Of a stretch of 64,000 nucleotides of DNA, positions 27,869 to 36,873 are shown one piece after another. Both the position numbers and the translations under genes were made by a program. This stretch comes from Streptomyces chattanoogensis (lineage in GTDB: Bacteria > Actinomycetota > Actinomycetes > Streptomycetales > Streptomycetaceae), in assembly GCF_001294335.1 (NCBI RefSeq), contig NZ_LGKG01000068.1, forward strand, positions 186,001 through 250,000, read 5' to 3'. Under the pieces are notes generated by a model. That model saw only the letters and a program-made list of their open reading frames with translations, was not told where the DNA came from and searched no databases. Position 1 is the stretch's first letter; each line of letters begins with the position of its first letter.

Positions 27869-29271
27869 GATGGGCCCTGGTCAAGGTGGCGCTGGCGGTC
27901 ACCGTGATGGTCGTGGTCGCCTTCGCGATACCGCTGGGCCTCGTCGTCAAGGAGATGGCCCGCGACCGCGCCTTCTCCAACGCCGAGCGCCAGGCCGCAA
28001 CCATCGGCCCGGTCCTCGCCATCACCACCGACCGCACGCAGCTCGAACGCGCCGTCGCCAGCGCCGAGACCGGCTCCGGCGGCCGGATCGGCGTCCATGT
28101 CCCGGCGAGCGGCAAGCGCACCCACCCCGCCGAGATCGGCACCCGGCGGGCCGCACCGCAGGACGTGGCCGCCGCCGTCAAGCTCGGCCGGGCCTCCATC
28201 TCGCCGGTCCCCGGCGGCTCCTCCCTCCTCCAGCCCACCGCCGTCGCCTCCGGCATCGCCGTCGTCGAGGTCTTCGTCCCCGAGGCGGCGCTCACCAACG
28301 GCGTCACCACCTCCTGGGTGGTGCTGGCCGGTGTCGGCCTCGCGCTCATCATCGGCTCGGTCGCCGTCGCCGACCGCCTCGGCACCCGCATGGTCCGCCC
28401 CGCCGAACGGCTGGCGGGTGCCGCGCACGACCTGGGCAAGGGCCAACTCGGCGTACGCGTCCCCGAGGACGGCCCCAAGGAACTGCGCTCCGCCGCCATC
28501 GCCTTCAACTCCATGGCCGACCAGGTCGTCCAGCTCCTCGCCAACGAACGCGAACTCGCCGCCGACCTCTCGCACCGCCTGCGCACCCCCCTCACCGTCC
28601 TCCGCCTCAACGCCGCCTCGCTCGGCGACACCCCCGCCGCCGACCAGACCCGCGCCGCCGTCGCCCAACTGGAGCGCGAGGTCGACCAGATCATCCGCAC
28701 CGCCCGCGAGCAGAAGGCCCACGCCCGGCAGGCGGCCGCCGCGGCGGGCTGCGATGCGGCCGAGGTGATCCGCGACCGGATGGCCTTCTGGTCGGCGCTC
28801 GCCGAGGACGAGGGCCGTACGGTCCGCATCGCGGGCGCCGACCGCCCCGTACGCCTCCCCGTCGCCCGCCCCGAACTCGCCGCCGCCCTCGACGCGATGC
28901 TCGGCAACGTCTTCCGCCACACCCCCGAGGGCACCGCCTTCGCCGTCGATGTCCACAACGCCGAGGAGGCCGTCATCGTGCTGGTCTCGGACGCCGGGCC
29001 GGGCATCGCCGACCCCGACGCGGCGCTGCGCCGCGGCCACAGCGGCGGCGGGGACGGCTCCACCGGCCTCGGCCTGGACATCGTCCGCCGGCTGGCCGAA
29101 TCCACCGGCGGCGACGTCCGTATCGGCCGTTCCGTACTGGGCGGCACCGAGGTCCGTGTCTGGCTCGCGCTGGGCGACGCCCGGTCCGAGCACGGCGTCC
29201 GCCGCGGCCACCGGCTGCGGCGCAGGCTCGGCGGCCGGGGGCGGCGGGCCGTACGGGCCGGGGGCGCGTAG
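27865..29271 (+). CDS. Sensor histidine kinase
   Basis: A 468-residue membrane kinase. It has an N-terminal membrane segment (about 5-28), an extracytoplasmic sensor loop of about 130 residues, a second membrane segment near 150-172 (WVVLAGVGLALIIGSVAVADRL) and a HAMP linker. A HisKA domain has the phospho-acceptor His in LAADLSHRLRTPLTVLRL, and the ATPase domain has N, G1 (DAGPGIADPD) and G2 (GLGLDIVRRLAES) boxes. The GTG start overlaps the regulator's stop. The Arg/Gly-rich C-terminal tail (RRRLGGRGRRAVRAGGA) extends past the kinase fold. Confidence 0.92.
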
Positions 29272-29425
29272 GCGCCCGTGTCGCGGGCCCCGGCCGGTTC
29301 CAGCGGCAGAACGGCGGTCTCCCCGTAGGCCACCGTGCAGCGTTCGACGCCGCGGGGCACCGCGAACAGCTCGGCGGTGTCCTCATGGGTGTGCCGGACG
29401 AACTCGCCCGCTGGTTCGGCGAGTT
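29265..29425 (-). pseudogene. Internally deleted cupin gene remnant
   Basis: The minus strand reads GEFVRHTHEDTAELF directly joined to AVPRGVERCTVAYGETAVLPLEPAGARDTG. In intact small cupins these two blocks are separated by about 35 residues carrying the second metal-binding region. The remaining codons keep strong GC3 bias, so the deletion looks recent. No start codon or full N-terminus is present. It is convergent with, and slightly overlaps, the end of the kinase gene. Confidence 0.55.
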
Positions 29426-29631
29426 GCCCAGCCGCACCCGAACCGGCGCTTCACCCGCCACCCGGGCTTAACCATCCCCTTCCGCGTCCTTAAGCCACCC
29501 ATAATTCCGCCAACCACCGCCCCAATACCGGCAATTGTCCGTTTCCGGGCCGCTAGCGTGCGGGACACACCCGGATGCACCCCCAGTGCACCCATGCACC
29601 CAGCCCCCCACGTGACGACAGGCAGGCACCC
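29426..29631. other. Upstream region of the GH18 gene
   Basis: No gene supported. It is AT-richer than the surroundings (ataattccgcc, caattgtccg) and presumably holds the chitinase promoter. I looked for a DasR-type site here and saw none. Confidence 0.35.
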
Positions 29632-30690
29632 ATGACCCCCTCGGCACACCGTCGGCGCAAGAGCCGTACCACCAAGCTGATCGTGACCGGCGCCGCCGTT
29701 GCCGTTGCGGCCGGCGGTGCGTTCGCCATCGCCGGTTCCGCCATGGCGAACAAGGCACCGGGCAAGGCACCGCAGACCGGCGGCGCCGCCGCGAAGGCCG
29801 GAGCGGGATTCTCCCCGTACGTCGACACCTCCCTCACCCCCGCGTACGACCTGGTGGATACCGCCCACAAGACCGGCGTGAAGACCTTCAACCTCGCCTT
29901 CGTCACCTCCGGAGGCGGCTGCGAGCCCAAGTGGGGCGGCTCCGGCGAGCTGGGCAACGACCCGGTGGCCAAGCAGATACCCGGTCTGCGCAAGGCCGGC
30001 GGCGACGTCCGGGTCTCCTTCGGCGGCGCCAACGGCTCCGAGCTCGGCCTGGCCTGTACGTCGGCGGACCAGCTGGCCGCCGCGTACGGCAAGGTCATCG
30101 ACCAGTTCAAGCTCACCAAGGTCGACTTCGACATCGAGGGCGGCGCGCTGCCCAACACCGAGGCCAACACCCGCCGCGCCCAGGCCATCGCCCAGCTCCA
30201 GAAGAAGCACCCGAAGCTGGACGTCTCCTTCACCCTGCCCGTCATGCCCGAAGGCCTGACCCAGGACGGGGTGAATCTCGTCGCCGACGCCAAGAAGAAC
30301 GGCGTCAAGGTCTCCGCCGTCAACATCATGGCGATGGACTACGGGGCCTCCTACGACGGCGACATGGGTACGTACGCCACCAAGGCGGCCACCGCCACTC
30401 AGGGCCAGGTCAAGAAGGCTCTGGGGCTGAGCGACGCGGCGGCGTGGAAGACCGTTGCCGTCACCCCCATGATCGGCGTCAACGACGTGCAGAACGAGGT
30501 CTTCAAGGTCGATGACGCCACCGAGCTGGTGAAGTTCGCGCGGGCCAAGCACCTGGGCTGGCTGTCGATGTGGTCCGCCACCCGCGACAAGCCCTGCGCC
30601 GGCGGCGGCAACTCCGCCCAGCCCACCTGCAGTTCCATCGACCAGAAGCCGCTGGCCTTCACCGCGGCCTTCGGCGCCTACACCGGCTGA
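29632..30690 (+). CDS. Secreted GH18 chitinase-like hydrolase
   Basis: A 352-residue exported protein. The Arg/Lys-rich start HRRRKSRTTK and hydrophobic core to about residue 38 form a signal peptide. The catalytic domain (about 58-350) has the GH18 signature DFDIE at 165-169 with acid Glu169, SFGGANGSELG for the substrate-side strand, and MAMDYG near residue 235. It should cleave beta-1,4-GlcNAc polymers outside the cell, feeding the same aminosugar pool as the GH20 gene at 39595. No chitin-binding module is present. Endo-beta-N-acetylglucosaminidase activity is an alternative. Confidence 0.87.
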   Translation: MTPSAHRRRKSRTTKLIVTGAAVAVAAGGAFAIAGSAMANKAPGKAPQTGGAAAKAGAGFSPYVDTSLTPAYDLVDTAHKTGVKTFNLAFVTSGGGCEPKWGGSGELGNDPVAKQIPGLRKAGGDVRVSFGGANGSELGLACTSADQLAAAYGKVIDQFKLTKVDFDIEGGALPNTEANTRRAQAIAQLQKKHPKLDVSFTLPVMPEGLTQDGVNLVADAKKNGVKVSAVNIMAMDYGASYDGDMGTYATKAATATQGQVKKALGLSDAAAWKTVAVTPMIGVNDVQNEVFKVDDATELVKFARAKHLGWLSMWSATRDKPCAGGGNSAQPTCSSIDQKPLAFTAAFGAYTG

Positions 30691-30781
30691 CCCCCACCGG
30701 CGGTCCGGCCACCGGCGGTCCCGGACCACCGTCCCCCGGCGGGGCGCAGCGCCTACCCCCCACCCGCTGCGCCCCGCCTCC

Positions 30782-30787
30782 TACGCT
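30782..30787 (+). promoter_or_regulatory. Probable -10 of a leaderless promoter for the HAD gene
   Basis: TACGCT lies seven bases before the GTG at 30795, with no ribosome site between. Confidence 0.35.
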
Positions 30788-30794
30788 GTGCGGT

Positions 30795-31520
30795 GTGCCG
30801 AAGCCCCCGCCAGCATCCCCGCCACACCCCCGCGAGCGGTCGTTCGATGCCGTGCTCTGCGACCTCGACGGGGTGATCCGCTTCTACGACATGACGGAAG
30901 TGACGCGCCTGGAACAGGCGGCCGGGCTGCCGCCCGGCAGCACCGCGGCGGTGGGCTACGCCCCGGAGAACGATCTGCCGCTGCTGCTCGGCAGGATCAC
31001 CCGGCGCGAGTGGGCGGCGTCGATCGTCCGCGGCCTCACCCCGCGCGTGCCGCTGCACCGCGCCCAGGCCCTGGCCCACGCCTTCAGCCACGCGGGCTTC
31101 CGGGCCGACGAGCCGGTCGTGGACCTGCTGCGCCGGGTCCGTGGGCACTGCCCGCTCGTCCTTGTCACCAACGCCCCGGTATGGCTGGACGAGGACCTGG
31201 CCGCGCTCGGCCTCGACGGCCTCGCCGACCACGTCGTCAACAGCTCCCGGGTGGGCATCGCCAAGCCGGACCACCGCATCTACGAGATCGCCGCCGAACG
31301 CGCCGGTGCCGTCCCCGGCCGCTGCCTCTTCGTGGACGACCGGCAGGAGAACGTCGACGCCGCGGCCGCGCTCGGCATGACGGGCGTGCACTTCCGCGGC
31401 GTCGGGGATCTGCGCACCGCCCTCGCCCCGGTCCTCACCCAGCGCCGCCGGCCCCGCCCCGTACGGCCTCCCGGAACGCGATCGGCGTCGTCCCGGCCCG
31501 CCGCTGGAAGAACTTGCTGA
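30795..31520 (+). CDS. HAD-superfamily hydrolase
   Basis: A 241-residue haloacid-dehalogenase-like phosphatase. Motif I is VLCDLDGVIRF (nucleophile and acid Asp), motif II is LVLVTNAP, the motif III Lys is in GIAKPDHRIYEIA, and motif IV is LFVDDRQENVDAA. It probably acts on a small phosphorylated metabolite. The start is a GTG seven bases after TACGCT. The last 28 codons are Arg/Pro-rich and run antisense across the 3' end of the AraC gene (31435-31520), so the natural C-terminus may be shorter in relatives. Confidence 0.83.
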   Translation: MPKPPPASPPHPRERSFDAVLCDLDGVIRFYDMTEVTRLEQAAGLPPGSTAAVGYAPENDLPLLLGRITRREWAASIVRGLTPRVPLHRAQALAHAFSHAGFRADEPVVDLLRRVRGHCPLVLVTNAPVWLDEDLAALGLDGLADHVVNSSRVGIAKPDHRIYEIAAERAGAVPGRCLFVDDRQENVDAAAALGMTGVHFRGVGDLRTALAPVLTQRRRPRPVRPPGTRSASSRPAAGRTC

Positions 31521-32361
31521 AGTTGGTGGCGTCGGCGAAGCCCAGGCGGTCCGCGATACGGGCCGCGGACTGGTCGCCGTGCGCCAGGAGGCGCTTGGCC
31601 TCGAGGACGACCCGGCGGTCGATGAACTCCTTCGCACCGACCCCGGCCCCGACCTCGGTGGCCCGGGAGAGGGTACGGGGCGCATAGCCCAGCGAACGGG
31701 CGTAGTCGGCGACCCGGCGGCTGTGGGTGAAGTCCCGCTCCACCGCGTCCCGGAAACGCACATACGTCGCGTTCCCCTCACAGGTCCCGTCGCCGCCGCC
31801 CGGCTGCCCGCCCGGATGCGCGGCCCGCAGGACGAGCACGGCCAGCAGATGCCGCAGCACCTCGAGATGGATCTCGAGCGGCAGCCCGCCCAGCTCGCCG
31901 AATTCCTGGTGCAGGGCGCGCATCGCGGCGTCCACCGCCCGCGCCGCCGCGCCCTCGGGATGGCGTACGGCCGGTCCGTACCAGTCCTCCACCCGGGCCG
32001 CAGCGGCGGTCGCCGCGTCCAGGAAACCGGCCTCGAAGAGCACCAGCCGCCCCTCCGCGCCGGTCAGATCGCCGAAGTGCTGCACCTGCCCCGGGCGCGA
32101 CCACAACAGATCGCCGGGGGCGAGGACGTGCTCGCGGAAGTCGACGCAGTGCACCAGCCGCCCGCTGTCCAGGAGCAGCAGGTGGTGGAAGCCGGGGCGG
32201 TGCGGCGTGGACAGCCGGCAGGCGTCCGCGCGGTCGCGCAGCTCGGCGAGGGTCAGTACCTCGACACCGGCGGGCCGTCCCGCGGGCGCGGAGAATGCCA
32301 CCTCCCGGATCTCCGGTACGGCCCGTCCACCCTCCTGCCGTTCCTGTCGCTTTTTGACCAT
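31435..32361 (-). CDS. AraC-family transcriptional regulator
   Basis: A 308-residue regulator. The N-terminal cupin-like sensing domain includes HHLLLLDSGRLVHCVDF and LAPGDLLWSRPGQVQHFGD. The C-terminal double helix-turn-helix (about 205-300) includes SRRVADYARSLGYAPRTLSRA and IADRLGFADATNFSKFFQRRAGTTPIAFR. The ATG at 32361 follows caaggagaccggcg. The frame is open far upstream but that is antisense to the reductase gene. It is divergent from the NAD(P)-binding reductase at 32494 and probably controls it. Confidence 0.9.
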   Translation of the reverse strand: MVKKRQERQEGGRAVPEIREVAFSAPAGRPAGVEVLTLAELRDRADACRLSTPHRPGFHHLLLLDSGRLVHCVDFREHVLAPGDLLWSRPGQVQHFGDLTGAEGRLVLFEAGFLDAATAAAARVEDWYGPAVRHPEGAAARAVDAAMRALHQEFGELGGLPLEIHLEVLRHLLAVLVLRAAHPGGQPGGGDGTCEGNATYVRFRDAVERDFTHSRRVADYARSLGYAPRTLSRATEVGAGVGAKEFIDRRVVLEAKRLLAHGDQSAARIADRLGFADATNFSKFFQRRAGTTPIAFREAVRGGAGGAG

Positions 32362-32493
32362 CGCCGGTCTCCTTGCTACCCCGGAATGCCCCGCTCCTGC
32401 CCCTAGCGTAGAAGACGTCAGCACAACCGCTGACGGAAAGCGGAAGTCCGGTAGCTCCGAGCGCCGGACGTACACCACAGCTGGGAGACCCCC

Positions 32494-33147
32494 ATGTCCA
32501 CCACGATCGCTCTCTTCGGGGCCAACGGCACCATCGGCAGCCGCATCCTGGACGAGGCCCTGAGCCGCGGTCACCAGGTCACCGCGGTCGTCCGCGACCC
32601 CGCGAAGATCACCACGACCCACCCGAACCTGACCGTCACCACCGGCGACGTCCTCGACGCGGCGTCCGTCGCCGCGGTGGCCAAGGGCCGGGACGTGGTG
32701 GTCAGCGCGGTCGGCGGCGGGGGCGCCGAGGGCCATGTCGCCACCATCAGGCCCGCCGCCGAGTCGCTGGTCGAGGCGCTGCGCGGGCTCGGCGACGCGG
32801 CACCCCGGCTGATCTCCGTCGGCGGCGCCGGCTCGCTGCGCACTCCTGACGGCAAGCAGGTCTGGGACAAGGAGGGGCTGCCCGAGTTCCTGCTGGGGAT
32901 CATGCACGCCCACGGCGACGCCCTGGACTACTACCGCACCGTCTCCGACGTCCGCTGGACCAACCTCAGCCCGGCCGCCACCATCGAGCCCGGCGAGCGC
33001 ACCGGCAGCTACCGCACCGCCACCGAGGACCTGATCATCGACGCCGAGGGCGCCAGCCGGATCTCCGCCGAGGACTACGCCGTTGCGGTCGTCGACGAGA
33101 TCGAGCGGCCGCAGCACGTGGGCGAGCGCTTCACCGTCGGCTACTGA
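32494..33147 (+). CDS. NAD(P)-binding oxidoreductase, NmrA/atypical SDR type
   Basis: A 217-residue atypical short-chain dehydrogenase. It begins IALFGANGTIGSRILDEAL, a Gly-x-x-Gly-x-x-Gly dinucleotide motif (residues 8-14), and continues VVVSAVGGGG and ISVGGAGSL. The conserved YYR in ALDYYRTVSD suits the NmrA-like group, which often lacks a full Tyr-Lys pair. Such proteins act as quinone or flavin reductases or as redox sensors. The ATG follows ctgggagaccccc. It ends before a strong hairpin. Confidence 0.88.
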   Translation: MSTTIALFGANGTIGSRILDEALSRGHQVTAVVRDPAKITTTHPNLTVTTGDVLDAASVAAVAKGRDVVVSAVGGGGAEGHVATIRPAAESLVEALRGLGDAAPRLISVGGAGSLRTPDGKQVWDKEGLPEFLLGIMHAHGDALDYYRTVSDVRWTNLSPAATIEPGERTGSYRTATEDLIIDAEGASRISAEDYAVAVVDEIERPQHVGERFTVGY

Positions 33148-33164
33148 ACGCACCCGGAGAACAC

Positions 33165-33197
33165 TCAAGGCCCCCGACCTGAGGTCGGGGGCCTTGA
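33165..33197 (+). terminator. Strong hairpin terminator
   Basis: Two perfect 16-base arms (33165-33180 and 33182-33197) meet at a one-base centre. In practice the inner bases form a short loop. It separates the reductase gene from the tRNA-His gene. Confidence 0.8.
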
Positions 33198-33200
33198 CAG

Positions 33201-33276
33201 TGGGGTGAGTAACGGGACTTGAACCCGCGACATCCTGGACCACAACCAGGTGCTCTACCAGCTGAGCTATACCCAC
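33201..33276 (-). tRNA. tRNA-His (anticodon GUG)
   Basis: The minus strand gives acceptor stem GTGGGTA/TACTCAC, anticodon loop with GTG between CTGGTT and GTCCAG, and T-arm TTCAAGT. The 3' CCA is encoded (33201-33203). The base before the stem (33277) is G on the minus strand and pairs with C73, giving the extra G-1 diagnostic of tRNA-His. Confidence 0.95.
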
Positions 33277-33382
33277 CATGACCGGTGCTGTGTGGTTCTT
33301 TTTCCCCACCGGCTGAGAAAAAGTGTACAGGGTCTTGAGGGGTGCTCGCTCCCGGGTTTCGCGGGCCCGGGAGCGAGCTGCG

Positions 33383-34003
33383 TCACTCCGGTGTGGCCTG
33401 CGGTTCGGCAGGCAGGACGTGCTTCGCCGCGATCGCCCTGGCGGTGTCGGAGTCCGGGCCCGGCTGCGGCACGAAGACCGCCTCCCGGTAGTACCGCAAT
33501 TCCGCGATGGATTCGCGGATGTCGGCCAGCGCCCGGTGATTGCCGCTCTTGTCCGGACTGTTGAAGTAGGCCCGCGGATACCAGCGCCGGGCCAGCTCCT
33601 TCACGGACGACACATCGACGATCCGGTAGTGGAGATAGTTTTCCAGCGTCGGCATGTCGCGCAGCAGAAAGCCGCGGTCGGTGCCGACGGAGTTCCCGCA
33701 CAGCGGGGCCTTCCCAGGCTCCGGCACATGCTGCCTGATGTACGCGAGCACCTGCGCCTCGGCGTCCTCGAGCGTCGTACCCCGGTCCAGCTCGTCCAGC
33801 AGGCCGGAGGCGGTGTGCATGGCGCGCACCACCTCCGGCATGGTGGTCAGTGCCTCGGCCGGAGGGCGGATCACCACATCCACCCCGTCGCCCAGCACAT
33901 TCAGCTCCGAGTCGGTGACCAGCGCGGCCACCTCGATGAGTGCGTCATTCGCCAGCGAGAGTCCGGTCATCTCGCAGTCGATCCACACCATGCGATCGTT
34001 CAT
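33383..34003 (-). CDS. orn: Oligoribonuclease
   Basis: A 206-residue DEDDh 3'-5' exoribonuclease that degrades two- to five-base RNA fragments, including pGpG from c-di-GMP hydrolysis. Exo I is [11 protein letters not shown] (Asp and Glu), Exo II is [13 protein letters not shown], and Exo III includes [11 protein letters not shown] with His and Asp. The C-terminus has a short extra tail after residue 180. It starts five bases after the adpA stop. TAGGGT (34016-34011) lies seven bases before the ATG, so it may have its own leaderless promoter. It complements the CdgA-like protein in c-di-GMP turnover. Confidence 0.95.
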   Translation of the reverse strand: MNDRMVWIDCEMTGLSLANDALIEVAALVTDSELNVLGDGVDVVIRPPAEALTTMPEVVRAMHTASGLLDELDRGTTLEDAEAQVLAYIRQHVPEPGKAPLCGNSVGTDRGFLLRDMPTLENYLHYRIVDVSSVKELARRWYPRAYFNSPDKSGNHRALADIRESIAELRYYREAVFVPQPGPDSDTARAIAAKHVLPAEPQATPE

Positions 34004-34008
34004 GCGTC

Positions 34009-35292
34009 TCACCCTACGGGGCGTTCCCGCTGGCTGGGCAGCACGGGGCGGCCCGCACCGCGCGGGACCGGCGCCTCCGGGAGCCGGGCGGCGAACGCGT
34101 CCGACGTCGGTTTCCCGGCGTCGCCCGCCTCCGCGGCGGCGGCCAGCGCCGCTGCCGCGCCGTGACCGGCCATCGCGGCGAACCGCTCCGGGCCCCCGGC
34201 CACCGGCCCCGGCCGCTCCGGCCGCTCGCTCCGTTCCGGGCGCAGCGCGGGCTCGGGAGCACCGCCCTGCGGCCGGCGCGCGCGGTAGGCCGCACGGTAG
34301 GCCGCGGGCGAGGCCCCCAGCTGCCGTCGGAAGTGGCCGCGCAGCGCGACCGGCGACCGGAATCCGCAGCGCCCGGCGACCTCGTCCACCGAATAGTCGG
34401 AGGTCTCCAGCAGCCGCTGCGCCTGGAGCACCCGCTGGGTGATCAGCCACTGCAGCGGAGCGCTGCCCGTAAGGGAACGGAAGCGCCGGTCGAAGGTGCG
34501 GCGGCTCATATAGGCGCGCGCGGCCAGGGTCTCCACGTCGAACTGCTCGTGGAGGTGCTCCAGCGCCCAGGCGACGACCTCGGCCAGCGGGTCGGCGCCG
34601 ATCTCTTCTGGTAAAGACCGGTCCAGGTAGCGCTGGTGCCCCATATCGGAGGCGGTACGGCGCGGTGGTACGACGAGTCGGCGGGCCAGCGCGTTGGCCG
34701 CGTCGGCGCCGTGGTCGGTCCGCACGATGTGCAGACACAGGTCGATACCGGCCGCCGTCCCCGCGGAGGTGAGCACATCGCCGTCGTCGACGAAGAGCTC
34801 ACGGGGATCCACATGGACGGACGGATAACGCTTGGCGAGCGTCGGCGCGTACATCCAATGAGTGGTGGCCGGACGGCCGTCGAGCAGTCCGGCCGCGGCG
34901 AGGACGAACGCCCCCGTGCACAGCCCGACGATTCTGGCCCCTTCTTCATGCGCGCGCCGCAGCGCGTCGAGCGCGGCGGGCGGCGGGGCCTGGGTGATGG
35001 ATCGCCAGGCCGGTACGACGACCGTCCCGGCGCGGGCGATCGCCTCCAGCCCGTAAGGCGCGGATAGTTCGAGCCCCCCGGTCGTGCGCAAAGGCGCATC
35101 TTCGCCGGCGCACACAAGCAGCCGGTACCTCGGAACGCCGGCGTCCTGTCGGTCGATGCCGAAGACCGAGAGCGGAATGGAGCTCTCGAAAATGGGGCCG
35201 CCGCTGAAGAGGAGCACCGCGACTATTTCGCGGCGTCGTCGTGCGGCGAGCTTGCGTGCGGCATCTGGTACGGCAGCGGAGTCCTGGCTCAT
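34009..35292 (-). CDS. adpA: AdpA, global developmental regulator
   Basis: A 427-residue AraC-family activator of aerial growth and secondary metabolism. The N-terminal ThiJ/PfpI-like dimerisation domain (about 20-200) includes [20 protein letters not shown] and [17 protein letters not shown]. The C-terminal DNA-binding domain (about 235-335) has [16 protein letters not shown] and [33 protein letters not shown]. Codon 227 (34614-34612) is TTA, between the domains, so translation depends on the bldA tRNA as in other AdpA genes. The C-terminal 90 residues are a Pro/Arg/Ala-rich tail. A -10-like TAGATT lies at 35371-35366 on this strand. Confidence 0.97.
   Translation of the reverse strand: MSQDSAAVPDAARKLAARRRREIVAVLLFSGGPIFESSIPLSVFGIDRQDAGVPRYRLLVCAGEDAPLRTTGGLELSAPYGLEAIARAGTVVVPAWRSITQAPPPAALDALRRAHEEGARIVGLCTGAFVLAAAGLLDGRPATTHWMYAPTLAKRYPSVHVDPRELFVDDGDVLTSAGTAAGIDLCLHIVRTDHGADAANALARRLVVPPRRTASDMGHQRYLDRSLPEEIGADPLAEVVAWALEHLHEQFDVETLAARAYMSRRTFDRRFRSLTGSAPLQWLITQRVLQAQRLLETSDYSVDEVAGRCGFRSPVALRGHFRRQLGASPAAYRAAYRARRPQGGAPEPALRPERSERPERPGPVAGGPERFAAMAGHGAAAALAAAAEAGDAGKPTSDAFAARLPEAPVPRGAGRPVLPSQRERPVG
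34612..34614 (-). promoter_or_regulatory. TTA codon in adpA (bldA checkpoint)
   Basis: The Leu of SLPEEIG is encoded by TTA, the rarest Streptomyces codon. Its position between the PfpI-like and AraC domains is the one conserved across AdpA genes. Confidence 0.92.
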
Positions 35293-35641
35293 GGCACTTA
35301 AGCCCCCCTCGGTCGTCTCGCCCTCGCGGTCCTGCACAGTTCCCCCGCCATAGCTACCAAGATCGAATCTACTGTGTCCCGTGAGGATGGAGTGCCAAGT
35401 TCACCACCCGCTGGTATGTCGATATGGCAACTTGGCGCGAAGCATTCGATCACGAAGCGTTCCACTCGTCAGGCCTGCATGGGAAGTACGCGTCTCGGCT
35501 CTGCCCGTTCGCAGTAGGGCACAACCATGCCCAGCGGTCCTTTCCTCCCTGCTCACACCCAGGTTGGGGGGTGGTGGGGGCAAGGGGTGGATCCCGGCTA
35601 GAAGTTGGCTGAAAACGGTCGCGCGCACACTTGCGGGCGTC
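35293..35641. other. adpA upstream region
   Basis: About 350 bp without a gene. It contains TAGATT (minus strand, 35371-35366) and TGGCGCGAAG at 35433-35442, which matches the AdpA-binding consensus TGGCSNGWWY at nine of ten positions. That would fit autoregulation. I see no further clear operator. Confidence 0.45.
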
Positions 35642-35947
35642 TCAATTGACCGGCGTACGCCGGTCGCAGTGGCGACCGCTTCCGTGCGCCCCAGGTCCCA
35701 TACGTCCGCTTCTGTCCCGGTGCCGTCCGACCTCGCGGACCCGGACTCTGGCGGCGGTCCGTTCGGATTGCCGCAGCAGTGCGCGGGAGGCACAGGTCAC
35801 CGCCGCGAGACCGGCGGCCGCGCCGGCCGCGCCGCCGACCGAGCCGCCGCTCATGATCAGTACGCACGGCACCACGACACAGCTGAACGCGCCCCAGCGC
35901 ACCACATCGCTCACTGAGTCGGGTGATCTCTTGGACGGCGCGGGCAT
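35642..35947 (-). CDS. Small membrane protein upstream of adpA
   Basis: A 101-residue protein whose ATG follows ggaagggagcccgcg, a strong ribosome site. It has two adjacent hydrophobic segments (about 18-33, WGAFSCVVVPCVLIM, and 37-55, with GGAAGAAAGLAAVTCA), then a strongly basic cytoplasmic tail rich in Arg and His. I recall a similar small protein upstream of adpA in other Streptomyces. Function unknown. It is on the same strand as adpA but 349 bp upstream, so it is unlikely to be in the same unit. Confidence 0.65.
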   Translation of the reverse strand: MPAPSKRSPDSVSDVVRWGAFSCVVVPCVLIMSGGSVGGAAGAAAGLAAVTCASRALLRQSERTAARVRVREVGRHRDRSGRMGPGAHGSGRHCDRRTPVN

Positions 35948-36313
35948 CGCGGGCTCCCTTCCGGCGGGCAGGTACTACAACGCCGCGGGCGATCATGGGT
36001 CACCGCGATGGGTACGTACGGGGGCAGGGCGGGGCATTGCCATCGGCGCCACGCTCCGGCATGCTCCGGGGAACGTTCGAGGCCCTTGACCCCCCTCGGC
36101 GGGCGCCCCGCGCCTGCGGCGGGATCTGGGCAGCGGAGGAGTGGCGCCGTACTCTTGGGGTATCGGCTTGGGAAGATGATTCCCAGTCGTATCGTTCCTC
36201 ATTGAACTATGGCTCCCGCTCCGCGATCGAGCCAGCTCAGTCAACTGCCGGATCAAGTCAATCGCCGTTCCCCGTTCGCCCCTCCGCAAGAGGACGTCCT
36301 CGCCGAGACACCA
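35948..36313. other. Gap between the small membrane protein gene and uspA
   Basis: No gene supported. It includes an inverted repeat TGGGAA-gatga-TTCCCA (36169-36185), 129 bp before the uspA start, which could be an operator. An in-frame ATG at 36209 for uspA has poor codon bias downstream. Confidence 0.35.
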
Positions 36314-36835
36314 ATGGCCGGTCACGAATTCCCCGAACCCGCGGACCGCAAGCAGGTCGCCGATCCGATGGCGGACCTCGAAGCGGCGGAAGAGACCCGA
36401 CGCTCCTGCGACCCCGCGTTCCGCCACGGCGTCGTGGTCGGCTTCGACGGTTCCATGTCGAGCGAACGCGCGTTGGCGTATGCAATCGGTATGACGCGGC
36501 GCTTCGGCTCCGGGCTGATCATCGTCCACGTGGCCAACCGGCTGCCGACGACCGTCTGGGCGGGCTGCGAGCCCCCGGTCTTCGTCGACGTCCCCGATCA
36601 CCGCACCGAGGTGCTGGGGCTGGAGCTCGCCTGCGCCGACCACCTCTCCGAGGTCCCCTGGATCCTCGTCGAGCGCGGCGGGGACATCTGCCACGAGCTG
36701 GAGGAGGTCGGCCGGGAGTACGAGGCCGACGCCATCGTGGTCGGGTCCACCCATGGCCTCGTCGGCCGGATCTTCGGCTCGGTGGCGGGCCGGCTGGCGC
36801 GGCGTGCGCAGCGCCCGGTGATCGTCATCCCCTGA
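36314..36835 (+). CDS. Universal stress protein (UspA family)
   Basis: A 173-residue single-domain Usp with the Rossmann-like ATP-binding fold. The first strand is HGVVVGFDGSMSSERALAYAI (with the conserved Asp). The nucleotide motif near the C-terminus reads VVGSTHGLVGRIFGSVAGRLARRAQRPVIVIP, the G-2x-G-9x-G-S pattern of ATP-binding Usps. It probably supports survival in stationary or oxygen-limited growth. ATG 36314 was preferred because codons before it (from ATG 36209) have only about 54 percent GC3. Confidence 0.87.
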   Translation: MAGHEFPEPADRKQVADPMADLEAAEETRRSCDPAFRHGVVVGFDGSMSSERALAYAIGMTRRFGSGLIIVHVANRLPTTVWAGCEPPVFVDVPDHRTEVLGLELACADHLSEVPWILVERGGDICHELEEVGREYEADAIVVGSTHGLVGRIFGSVAGRLARRAQRPVIVIP

Positions 36836-36873
36836 TCGCTTCTCCTCGGCTTGCGCACAGTTGAGGGGGCGTC

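Noticed and set aside
31435-33309. Single 624-codon minus-strand frame fusing AraC with upstream sequence
   Set aside because: The part beyond 32361 is antisense to the NmrA-like reductase and tRNA-His and has no ribosome site or conserved start.
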